5,881 nt of DNA from an uncultured Bacteroidales bacterium (GTDB lineage: Bacteria; Bacteroidota; Bacteroidia; Bacteroidales; Paludibacteraceae). Where the stretch lies: assembly GCA_937911235.1 (NCBI GenBank), contig CALDPN010000171.1, positions 1 to 5,881 on the forward strand, given 5' to 3'. Numbering within the stretch: position 1 is the stretch's first letter; each line of letters begins with the position of its first letter. Of this stretch, positions 1 through 5,470 are shown in pieces. The notes below the pieces were generated by a model that searched no databases, was not told where the DNA came from, and saw nothing but the letters and a program-made list of their open reading frames with translations. The position numbers were made by a program, and so were the translations under genes.

Positions 1-61
1 TTCGAACCGCCGACCCTCTGCTTGTAAGGCAGATGCTCTGAACCAGCTGAGCTAATCGCCC
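1..61 (-). tRNA. tRNA-Val (anticodon UAC), 3' end cut by window edge
   Basis: On the minus strand the sequence opens GGGCGATTAGCTCAGCTGGT, a typical acceptor strand followed by a D-arm. The anticodon stem TCTGC/GCAGA closes a seven-base loop CTTACAA, whose central TAC (window 24-26) is the anticodon, so it decodes valine GUA and related codons. It runs through the variable loop and the start of the T-arm (GGTTCGAA) and stops at base 1. About 13 bases, the 3' side of the T stem and the acceptor strand, lie outside the window. A Bacteroidota-type promoter sits just upstream. Visible stems pair well and nothing suggests a pseudo-tRNA. Confidence 0.95.
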
Positions 62-92
62 TTTTGAGTTGTTTTATCTCTCAATTGCGATG

Positions 93-124
93 CAAAGATA
101 GTACACTTTTTTGGTTCCACCAAA
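93..124 (-). promoter_or_regulatory. Bacteroidota-type promoter for the tRNA-Val gene
   Basis: Read on the minus strand, a TTTG element (124-121) is followed after 20 bases by TATCTTTG (100-93). This matches the -33 TTTG and -7 TAnnTTTG consensus of the primary sigma factor of Bacteroidota. The tRNA begins at 61, about 30 bases below the -7 box, leaving a short 5' leader. Elements and spacing are seen directly; use as a promoter is inferred. Confidence 0.7.
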
Positions 125-164
125 TTTTAAAGCAACTTTTTTACAAAAAAATGCAATTTTCTTC

Positions 165-198
165 AAAAACATAGGGTATCACTGTAATGATACCCTAT
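165..198 (-). terminator. Rho-independent terminator after glnS
   Basis: A perfect 11-base inverted repeat, ATAGGGTATCA (171-181) and TGATACCCTAT (188-198), encloses a six-base loop. Reading in the direction of glnS, the hairpin is followed by GTTTTTG (170-164), a short U-tract. It lies 26 bases beyond the glnS stop codon and separates the lpxA-glnS unit from the tRNA promoter. Confidence 0.8.
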
Positions 199-223
199 AT
201 TCTATGATTTTGAGAGTGTTTGT

Positions 224-1894
224 TTACTTCTTACTCCAATTATCTTTTAGTGATACTGTTCTATTTAGAATCAGTTTGTCTGAAGTTGAGTCTTTGTCTA
301 CGGTGAAGTAACCTACTTTTAGGAATTGGAAGTGGTCGCCTGCTTTTGCTCCATCTAGGTGTTTTTCTACAAGGGCTGTTTTCACTTCTAGTGAGTTTTC
401 GTTTAGTAGGTCGTGGAAGTCGCCGTCGTAAGATGCTGGGTCTTCTACTTTGAATAGGCGGTCGTATAGGCGCACTTCTGCTTCTATATAGCCATCTTTG
501 TCAAGCCAGTTGATTGTACTCTTAACTTTACGTTTACTTCCTTCTGTACCACTCTTGGTGTCTGGGTCGTATGTACAGTAAACTGTGGTTACATTGCCGT
601 TTTCGTCTTTTTCGCAGCCAGTACATTGAATAATGTATGCTCCTTTTAAGCGCACTTCTCTACCACCAGGGGTAAGACGGAAGAAATCTTTTGGAGCGTC
701 TTCCATAAAGTCGCCTCTTTCAATGAAGATTTCGCGAGAGAATGGCATTTCACGAGTGCCTGCTGTTTCGCAGTCTGGGTTGTTTTCTGTAACCATATAT
801 TCTTTTTGTCCCTCTGGATAGTTTGTGATAACTAGTTTTACAGGGTCGAAGATAGCGCTCACACGGTGTGCTTTTGGTTTAAGGTCTTCGCGGATAGAGT
901 GCTCAAGAAGAGATACGTCTATCATACCATCCACTTTGGTGTAACCAATGCGGTCGATAAAGTCTGCGATTGCCGCTGGTGTATAACCTCTACGGCGCAG
1001 ACCACAAATAGTAGGCATACGAGGGTCGTCCCAACCTGCTACTAAACCTTCTTGTACAAGTTGAAGCATTTTACGCTTACTCATTACTGTGTAGCTAATG
1101 TTTAAGCGGTTGAACTCATATTGGTGAGGTCTGTAGTCGGTATCTGCAAATTGGTCGATGAACCAATCGTATAGTGGACGGTGAACCACAAACTCAAGTG
1201 TACAAATAGAGTGGGTAACGCCTTCGAAATAGTCTGATTGACCGTGAGCGAAGTCGTACATTGGATATGCTTTCCACTCTGTGCCAGTACGGTGGTGTGG
1301 GTGAGTGGTGATGACACGATACATAATTGGGTCGCGGAAGTGCATATTTGGTGATGCCATGTCGATTTTTGCACGTAGCACCATTGCACCGTCTGCAATT
1401 TCGCCAGTGTTCATTTTTTGGAATAGTTCCAAGTTTTCTTCCACTGGACGGTTTCTATATGGGCTCTCTGTACCTGGAGTGGTAGGAGTGCCTTTTTGTT
1501 TTGCAATTTCTTCTGCGCTTTGTTCGTCGATATATGCCTTACCTTCTTTAATTAATTTAATAGCAAGGTCCCATAGTTGCTGAAAATAGTCTGAAGCATA
1601 ATAAACGTTAGCCCATTTAAAGCCAAGCCAATTGATGTCTTCTTGAATAGAATCTACATATTCTACGTCTTCTTTTGTAGGGTTTGTATCGTCGAAACGT
1701 AGGTTACAAATACCATTGTATTTTTGAGCAATGCCAAAGTCCATGAAAATAGCTTTAGCATGGCCAATGTGTAGGTAACCATTTGGTTCTGGTGGGAAAC
1801 GAGTTTGAATACGTCCGTCGTTTTTGCCCTCTTGTAGATCTTTTTCTACTATTTCTTCAATAAAATTCAACGATTTTTTTACTTCGTTTTCCAT
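224..1894 (-). CDS. glnS: Glutaminyl-tRNA synthetase (GlnRS)
   Basis: Cytoplasmic class I enzyme that uses ATP to charge tRNA-Gln with glutamine. The 556-residue product is full length (E. coli GlnRS is about 554). The N-terminal Rossmann domain shows PPEPNGYLHIGHAK (residues 34-47, with the HIGH signature at 42-45) and FDDTNP (67-72). YPMYDFAH (210-217) follows in the glutamine/tRNA recognition region, and VMSKRK (270-275) is the KMSKS-equivalent loop. The remaining part matches the two beta-barrel anticodon-binding domains and ends in a typical NRTVSLKDNW-like tail. The ATG at 1894 fits the family start. The leader before it is AT-rich with no Shine-Dalgarno sequence, as is common in Bacteroidota. 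lpxA ends three bases upstream, so the two are probably co-transcribed, and a terminator follows. Bacteroidota charge tRNA-Gln directly with GlnRS, whereas most Bacillota use the GatCAB route, so the gene agrees with the promoter evidence. No damage seen. Confidence 0.97.
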   Translation of the reverse strand: MENEVKKSLNFIEEIVEKDLQEGKNDGRIQTRFPPEPNGYLHIGHAKAIFMDFGIAQKYNGICNLRFDDTNPTKEDVEYVDSIQEDINWLGFKWANVYYASDYFQQLWDLAIKLIKEGKAYIDEQSAEEIAKQKGTPTTPGTESPYRNRPVEENLELFQKMNTGEIADGAMVLRAKIDMASPNMHFRDPIMYRVITTHPHHRTGTEWKAYPMYDFAHGQSDYFEGVTHSICTLEFVVHRPLYDWFIDQFADTDYRPHQYEFNRLNISYTVMSKRKMLQLVQEGLVAGWDDPRMPTICGLRRRGYTPAAIADFIDRIGYTKVDGMIDVSLLEHSIREDLKPKAHRVSAIFDPVKLVITNYPEGQKEYMVTENNPDCETAGTREMPFSREIFIERGDFMEDAPKDFFRLTPGGREVRLKGAYIIQCTGCEKDENGNVTTVYCTYDPDTKSGTEGSKRKVKSTINWLDKDGYIEAEVRLYDRLFKVEDPASYDGDFHDLLNENSLEVKTALVEKHLDGAKAGDHFQFLKVGYFTVDKDSTSDKLILNRTVSLKDNWSKK

Positions 1895-1897
1895 AAA

Positions 1898-2857
1898 TTA
1901 TTTAATTATACCGCGTTCTGAACTTTTAATAAAACTTACAATATCTTCTCTTTCTTTGCTTTCTGGAATATTTTGCTCAATAGCTTCTAGGGCTTGAGTG
2001 GTGTTTAGACCAGAAAGATAAACATAGCGATAGCTTTCTTGAATAGCGTTCATTTGTTCTGCTACGAAACCTCTACGACGAAGTCCTACTATGTTTAGAC
2101 CCATATATCCAAGTGGTTCTCTGCCCACCATCATATATGGAGGAATATCTTTGGTAATTTTGCTACCACCTTGTACCATAATGTGTGCGCCTAAGTGGCA
2201 GAATTGGTGTACAAGTGTGCCGCCGCTAACGATAGCCCAGTCGTCAACAACTACTTCGCCTGCAAGTTGGGTAGCGTTGCCAATGATAATTCTATCGCCA
2301 AGTTTACAGTCGTGAGCCACGTGAGCGTATGCCATAATTAAGCAATGGCTGCCCACAATTGTTGTGCCTTTTGAAGCTGTGCCTCTGTTTACTGTGGCAC
2401 ATTCACGAATAGTGGTGTTGTCGCCAATTACTGCTGTGGTTTCTTCGCCCACAAACTTAAGGTCTTGTGGAATGGCAGAAATAACTGCTCCAGGGAAAAT
2501 TCTACAATTCTTTCCGATTCTTGCACCGTCCATAACTACTGCATGAGAGTAGATATGTGTTCCCTCGCCAATTACAACATCTTTTTCAATAGTTGCAAAT
2601 TTATTTGGATTAACTAATGGTTTTATAATTGGTATTGTATATATAGTTATGTCGCTTATAGATGTTTTTGTAATAAAGTTATTAATAAGTTTATATAATC
2701 CTATTAACATTTCTTGATATAAATCATCATGATCTTTCAATGGAATTTTATAAAATTTGAATCTTAAAATTTCCTTTAATTGCTCTACTAATTTTTCAAA
2801 AATATCATTATCTTGATTTTTCTGATATTTAATTATTAATTTGATAGTATTATTCAT
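1898..2857 (-). CDS. lpxA: UDP-N-acetylglucosamine acyltransferase LpxA, N-terminus replaced by a foreign in-frame fragment
   Basis: LpxA transfers a hydroxyacyl chain from acyl carrier protein to UDP-GlcNAc, the first step of lipid A synthesis in the cytoplasm. The LpxA part begins at about FATIEKDVVIGEG (2599) and continues to the stop. It shows left-handed beta-helix hexapeptide repeats, then AHVAHDC, whose second His aligns with catalytic His125 of E. coli LpxA, then VHQFC, and a C-terminal helical region with VGLRRRGF and SSERGII. By alignment to the E. coli protein (262 residues) this part starts near residue 30, so about 29 residues of the first coils are missing. The roughly 86 residues ahead of it belong to a helix-turn-helix/sigma-like protein. 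The frame could also open at TTG 2869, but ATG 2857 has a GGTGG site. The product as read is unlikely to be a natural LpxA; the intact gene probably exists in the source genome. glnS follows after three bases. Confidence 0.85.
   Translation of the reverse strand: MNNTIKLIIKYQKNQDNDIFEKLVEQLKEILRFKFYKIPLKDHDDLYQEMLIGLYKLINNFITKTSISDITIYTIPIIKPLVNPNKFATIEKDVVIGEGTHIYSHAVVMDGARIGKNCRIFPGAVISAIPQDLKFVGEETTAVIGDNTTIRECATVNRGTASKGTTIVGSHCLIMAYAHVAHDCKLGDRIIIGNATQLAGEVVVDDWAIVSGGTLVHQFCHLGAHIMVQGGSKITKDIPPYMMVGREPLGYMGLNIVGLRRRGFVAEQMNAIQESYRYVYLSGLNTTQALEAIEQNIPESKEREDIVSFIKSSERGIIK
2597..2612. other. Junction: lpxA joined to a sigma-like fragment
   Basis: Composition and protein homology both change here. 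Below about 2599 the minus frame reads LpxA (FATIEKDVV) in moderate-GC DNA; above it reads AT-rich, non-LpxA sequence (VNPNK). The exact base cannot be placed without the two parent sequences, since a few shared bases such as AAATTTGCAA could belong to either side. Confidence 0.75.
2600..2857 (-). pseudogene. N-terminal fragment of a sigma-like / helix-turn-helix protein
   Basis: These codons encode the front of the composite frame, from MNNTIKLIIKYQ to about KPLVNPNK. The segment LIIKYQKNQDNDIFEKLVEQ followed by DHDDLYQEMLIGLYKLINNF resembles region 2 of small sigma-like proteins and the HTH_16 type regulators found on conjugative elements of Bacillota: a helix, a variable link, then an acidic D-D-LYQE-hhhGL-hhhhF helix. 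It is Lys, Ile and Asn rich and strongly AT-biased, unlike the lpxA part downstream. The C-terminal DNA-binding part expected for the family is absent, because the reading switches to lpxA near 2600. The last stretch, TIYTIPIIKPLVNPNK, I cannot assign. The family call is from memory of the pattern and is moderate. Confidence 0.5.
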
Positions 2858-2861
2858 AAAT

Positions 2862-2867
2862 ACCACC
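2862..2867 (-). promoter_or_regulatory. Ribosome binding site choosing ATG 2857
   Basis: GGTGGT on the minus strand lies four bases ahead of ATG 2857, within TTTGGTGGTATTTATG. The alternative start TTG at 2869 would lie upstream of this site and has no site of its own, so ATG 2857 is preferred. The same kind of strong site precedes the other genes of the AT-rich block but not glnS. Confidence 0.6.
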
Positions 2868-2896
2868 AAAATAATAAAACTAACTAATTTTAATTA

Positions 2897-2950
2897 TTAA
2901 AGTAATAAATGATACAATCTAACCATAGAAAATTGTTTTATATACAACAT
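2897..2950 (-). CDS. Candidate 17-residue leader peptide upstream of the sigma-like gene
   Basis: A 17-codon frame encodes MLYIKQFSMVRLYHLLL and ends in tandem TAA TAA (the second stop is at 2896-2894). It is preceded by AAGGAGGTG, matching the 3' end of 16S rRNA over nine bases, seven bases from the ATG. This is the strongest ribosome binding site in the window. The next start, ATG 2857, is 39 bases downstream in the same reading frame with only the tandem stops between. A very short, strongly initiated ORF just ahead of a regulator gene suggests a leader peptide that couples or attenuates downstream translation; that role is inferred. No family is recognised. A chance ORF this short is quite possible, but the ribosome binding site argues against it. 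Confidence 0.5.
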   Translation of the reverse strand: MLYIKQFSMVRLYHLLL

Positions 2951-3048
2951 ATTTCCACCTCCTTAATAATGCAATTTATTATTACATATTAAGAATAAGA
3001 AATTTGTATAATTTTGACGTTAAAATTAAAAAAATTATTGTTTTATTA

Positions 3049-3076
3049 TTTACTTTACAAATTTATATGATAAAAT
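3049..3076 (+). promoter_or_regulatory. Possible promoter for the metallo-hydrolase gene
   Basis: TTTACT (3049-3054) and TAAAAT (3071-3076) are separated by 16 bases and resemble the -35 TTGACA and -10 TATAAT boxes of the housekeeping sigma factor. Transcription would start just before the ribosome binding site at 3083. A second possibility is TTGACG (3014-3019), 16 bases, TATTGT (3036-3041). In DNA this AT-rich such matches arise easily, so the choice is tentative. Confidence 0.35.
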
Positions 3077-3082
3077 ATTAAT

Positions 3083-3090
3083 AGAGGTGA
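3083..3090 (+). promoter_or_regulatory. Ribosome binding site of the metallo-hydrolase gene
   Basis: AGAGGTGA lies six bases ahead of ATG 3097 and is the expected strength and distance for a low-GC Bacillota gene. It fixes the start chosen for the downstream CDS. Confidence 0.7.
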
Positions 3091-3096
3091 TTAACT

Positions 3097-4029
3097 ATGA
3101 AAAAACTAAAAATTCATTTTTTAAATACTATATGGAGCGATTCAATATTATTAGAAAATAATAAAAAATTTGCAATTGTTGATACAGGTAGTTTATTTTA
3201 TTATCCAATGATTAATAGCCATTTAAAAGAATGTAAAGTGAAAGAATTAGAATTTATTATTTTAACACATTTTCATAGTGATCATTATGGAAATATAGTT
3301 AATTTAATTAATGATTTTGAAGTTAAAAAATTATATCTAAAAAGATATTATGGATTGGATGGTACAACAGCAAGTGGATATGCATCTAATGAAGAATATA
3401 TTGAACATGAATTAGAAAAATATAATCAAATATTAGATATTTGTAATGAGAAAAAAGTTGAAGTAATATTTATTGATGAATTAAATTTAGATACCTATGA
3501 TTTAAAATTTGATGATATTACATTAGAACTATATGAAATAAAAAATAAATTATATCAATTATATAGTGATCCAAATAGTGAATTCTATATGCAAAAACCA
3601 TTCAATGAAAACTTTAACAGTATTGGAATCTTTATAAATATTAATGATTTTAATGTATTTTTAGGTGGTGATGCAACTTGTTCTAAAACAAGTGTTGTAG
3701 AATTACAGGATTTAACATTAAAAATGCTTGATAAGTATTATCAAAAATATAATATCAACCATATTGATATTTACAAATCTTGTCATCATGGTGGTGGCGG
3801 AACAAACTCACTAGAACTTTGTAACAAATTAAAAGCAAACTATGCAATAATTACTAACACTGATCAATGGTTAGATAAATGGTCAACAATTAATAACTTA
3901 AAAGAAGCAAATGAGAATGTACAAATATTAAAAACTGATCATCAAAAATATATATTTACAATATCAAATAAAATTGAATATCAAGTGCTTAAAGAAGAAT
4001 CTTTATTTATCACTTTAAATAAAAAATAG
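3097..4029 (+). CDS. Metallo-beta-lactamase-fold hydrolase
   Basis: A 310-residue cytoplasmic protein with no signal peptide or membrane segment. The zinc-binding signature THFHSDH is at residues 57-63 (His58, His60, Asp62, His63), after a strand ending IVDTG (27-31). A further metal ligand is likely Asp192 in LGGDA (189-193), and KSCHHGGGG (227-235) gives another His near the usual last-ligand position. The order THxHxDH, GGDA, K-x-CHHGG resembles the soluble domain of ComEC/Rec2-like hydrolases, but there is no membrane channel and the substrate cannot be told. Between residues about 80 and 170 lies a longer, charged insertion, probably helical (EEYIEHELEKYNQ). The length is normal for a single-domain family member. 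The gene stands alone: its own ribosome binding site, a divergent regulator-like gene upstream and a terminator overlapping its stop. Strong AT bias and Asn/Lys/Ile richness match the apbE neighbour, so both probably come from the same genome. Confidence 0.85.
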   Translation: MKKLKIHFLNTIWSDSILLENNKKFAIVDTGSLFYYPMINSHLKECKVKELEFIILTHFHSDHYGNIVNLINDFEVKKLYLKRYYGLDGTTASGYASNEEYIEHELEKYNQILDICNEKKVEVIFIDELNLDTYDLKFDDITLELYEIKNKLYQLYSDPNSEFYMQKPFNENFNSIGIFININDFNVFLGGDATCSKTSVVELQDLTLKMLDKYYQKYNINHIDIYKSCHHGGGGTNSLELCNKLKANYAIITNTDQWLDKWSTINNLKEANENVQILKTDHQKYIFTISNKIEYQVLKEESLFITLNKK

Positions 4030-4060
4030 CTATCATAACAAAAGTTATGATAGCTTTTAT
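4021..4060. terminator. Bidirectional Rho-independent terminator between convergent genes
   Basis: A perfect 12-base stem, AGCTATCATAAC (4028-4039) and GTTATGATAGCT (4044-4055), encloses an AAAA loop. On the plus strand it continues into TTTATTTT; on the minus strand the flanking AAAAAA (4021-4026) gives a run of six U. It can therefore end both the hydrolase and the apbE transcripts. The left arm overlaps the hydrolase TAG stop (4027-4029), and the apbE stop at 4064-4062 is only a few bases away. Confidence 0.85.
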
Positions 4061-4061
4061 T

Positions 4062-5033
4062 TTAATATAAATAATATTCTAAATTAATATTTTTTTCTTT
4101 ATAAAAATTTATTACTTCTTTAATTTCTTCTTCTTTCATTGAAATAAATGCAGTAGTTAATGCATCAATCAATAAAGGATTATCACCAATCACACACACT
4201 GTTTTATAATAATTTTCAGGTTTACCTGTTTTTGGATTAATTATATGGTGATAAATTGTTCCATTGTACTCAATTTTTTGTGTTAAAACTGATGAAGTAC
4301 CGAAGCAACAATTTTTTATTTTTTTTACATCGCCTGTATTACTAACTAAAACACTATAAAAATCATCTATTGGTTTTTCACCAACTAATATTGATGACAT
4401 TCCTGCATCAATTATAAAGTGAGTAATATCAACTTCATCTAAATACTCTTTCACCTTAAGTAAAGCATATCCTTTCGCAACAGCTCCTAAATCTATTGTT
4501 GCTTTACCATCTAATTTTATTAAATTATCTTGAATAATAATTTCAGTATTTTTTATATTTTCTAATTCTATTTCAATTTCTTCTTCAGTTGGTATTTTAG
4601 ATATATCAATAACTTCACTTTTTATTAATTCTTTATATAAAACACTTAAATTTCCAATTAAACACTCAAAATATCCATTTGTTTCTTTTTTTATTGATTG
4701 AGCTAGTGTGATTAACTCAATCAATTTAGAATCAATAGAAACGAAATCTTTAGAATTATTAATTTTATAAATATTATTAACATTAGGATATTCATTAAAT
4801 CGATCTGTTAACTTATTAATTTCATTAAAAATATTTACAGCATTTTTATAAATCGATTCAATATCTTGATTATCATTATAGTATAAAGTTATGTCGATAT
4901 AAGTAGAAAAAGCATAAATAGAACCTTTTTTCTCTTTCATTGTATTAATACAACTAATTAGACTAATAGATAAAATTAAAACTAATAATAATATTAATCC
5001 ATTATAAAGTCTAATATAAAAATTCTTATTCAT
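4062..5033 (-). CDS. apbE: FAD:protein FMN transferase, ApbE-type lipoprotein
   Basis: ApbE enzymes take FMN from FAD and attach it to a Thr of target flavoproteins outside the membrane (Rnf, Nqr or FMN-binding-domain reductases). The 323-residue product starts with a positively charged end, a hydrophobic stretch (13-26) and a LISC lipobox with Cys28, so it is an exported lipoprotein. Family motifs follow in order: FSTYIDITLY (42-51), DLGAVAKGYA (181-190), IIDAGMSSILVG (207-218), HHIINPKTGKP (262-272) and DALTTAF (290-296). Asp290 and Thr294 match the D-xxx-T pair that binds magnesium in characterised members. The third motif has DAGMSS where the family usually shows NAGG, a variation worth noting. 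Full length, no frameshift. The start has an AGGGGG site that overlaps the TAG stop of the upstream frame, eight bases away, so it is probably translated with the cation-transporter gene. No target flavoprotein is visible here. Confidence 0.92.
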   Translation of the reverse strand: MNKNFYIRLYNGLILLLVLILSISLISCINTMKEKKGSIYAFSTYIDITLYYNDNQDIESIYKNAVNIFNEINKLTDRFNEYPNVNNIYKINNSKDFVSIDSKLIELITLAQSIKKETNGYFECLIGNLSVLYKELIKSEVIDISKIPTEEEIEIELENIKNTEIIIQDNLIKLDGKATIDLGAVAKGYALLKVKEYLDEVDITHFIIDAGMSSILVGEKPIDDFYSVLVSNTGDVKKIKNCCFGTSSVLTQKIEYNGTIYHHIINPKTGKPENYYKTVCVIGDNPLLIDALTTAFISMKEEEIKEVINFYKEKNINLEYYLY

Positions 5034-5041
5034 ATTTCCCC

Positions 5042-5254
5042 CTAGATATATTCCTTATCTACATTAATTATAAAATTAACAACAACTTTTGTTAATTCTT
5101 CACATTTTGGTTTTAATTTAACTACAATTTGATCAATTAAAAATTGATCAGATAATTCAAACTTTTGAGGCACAACAACATCAAATAAAACATTAATATG
5201 TGTGTTACCTTTCACAATTCTAAAATCATGGAATAATAATGAATCATCTATTTT
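5042..5254 (-). pseudogene. C-terminal domain of a cation diffusion facilitator transporter (fragment)
   Basis: This is the last part of the composite frame ending at 5042 (about residues 209-278). DDSLLFHDFRIVKGNTHINV followed by FDVVVPQKFELSD and ending VVNFIINVDKEYI matches the cytoplasmic dimerisation domain of cation diffusion facilitator (CDF) efflux proteins, which usually read HDFRxVxGxTHxNxxFDVVVP and end near VNIDxDY. The six transmembrane helices and their zinc-binding Asp/His sites, which should precede it, are absent because the frame switches to an asnB-like sequence at about 5254. The DNA is as AT-rich as apbE, which follows after eight bases, so this tail and apbE probably belong to the same genome, with the intact transporter upstream there. 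Confidence 0.7.
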
Positions 5255-5260
5255 AAACTC
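5245..5260. other. Junction: asnB piece joined to transporter tail
   Basis: The minus frame passes from RYWKPEF, typical of AsnB, to KIDDSLLFHDFR, typical of the CDF C-terminal domain. G+C drops from about 30% to about 20% in 60-base samples on either side. Reading frame is preserved across the join. Confidence 0.65.
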
Positions 5261-5455
5261 TGGTTTCCAATATCTTATAATTTCTAATTTCCCATCTTTG
5301 AATTTTAAGTAATGTCCTGGTTGTAAGCAATAGATGTTTTTGAAAAATGTATCATTTGGGACTCCGTATTGGAATGATAAATAATTTTGTAAAGCATTGA
5401 TGTTAAGCTCTTTTTTAACATTTGGATGTGTTAATATAGACTTAATTTCAGAACC
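5255..5455 (-). pseudogene. asnB: Internal fragment of glutamine-hydrolysing asparagine synthetase
   Basis: About 67 residues in the middle of the composite frame read GSEIKSILTHPNVKKELNIN, then LQNYLSFQYGVPNDTFFKNI, then LQPGHYLKFKDGKLEIIRYW. This is the AsnB pattern FxSEIKxLLxHP, yLxfQ, tFFxgI, lxPGHylk, YW, which spans the end of the glutaminase domain and the link to the synthetase domain. The catalytic N-terminal Cys and the SGGxDSS ATP-binding loop are both missing, so the piece cannot act as AsnB. A 60-base sample has about 30% G+C, between its two neighbours, so it may come from yet another genome. The domain identification is firm; the origin is not. Confidence 0.75.
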
Positions 5456-5470
5456 GAAAATTAAATCATT
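5448..5470. other. Junction: nadE piece joined to asnB piece
   Basis: The minus frame passes from VGNDLIF of NadE to FGSEIKSIL of AsnB. The shared hydrophobic LIF codons (GATTTAATTTTC) could have been common to both parents, making a short overlap a plausible cause of the join. Confidence 0.65.

Noticed and set aside
111..311. A 66-codon plus-strand frame between the tRNA and the end of glnS.
   Set aside because: It runs through the tRNA promoter, the glnS terminator hairpin and the glnS tail, has no ribosome binding site and resembles no protein.
1102..1583. Long open frames on both strands inside glnS, and similar plus-strand ones inside lpxA.
   Set aside because: They lie wholly within clearly real genes, have no recognisable motifs or ribosome binding sites, and read as out-of-frame or antisense shadows.
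2584..2700. A plus-strand hydrophobic open stretch (NLFGLTNGFIIGIVYIVMSL) across the lpxA junction that looks like a membrane helix.
   Set aside because: It ends at a stop soon after, has no ribosome binding site or start, and is the complement of an AT-rich coding frame on the other strand, where such hydrophobic stretches arise by chance.
4021..4060. The palindrome at the end of the hydrolase gene as an operator or recombination site.
   Set aside because: A perfect stem with an AAAA loop and T-runs on both strands between two convergent stop codons is fully explained by a bidirectional terminator.
3097..5033. Possibility that the AT-rich block uses a Mycoplasma-type code with UGA as Trp.
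   Set aside because: The Trp codons seen in the hydrolase are all TGG, the frames end in TAG or TAA, and no in-frame TGA is needed to keep a protein intact.
2600..5455. The AT-rich block as a genomic island or mobile element inserted into a Bacteroidota chromosome.
   Set aside because: No integrase, transposase, attachment repeat or terminal inverted repeat is present, and the two sides of the block are different genes (lpxA and nadE/asnB) joined mid-frame, not the halves of one disrupted gene.
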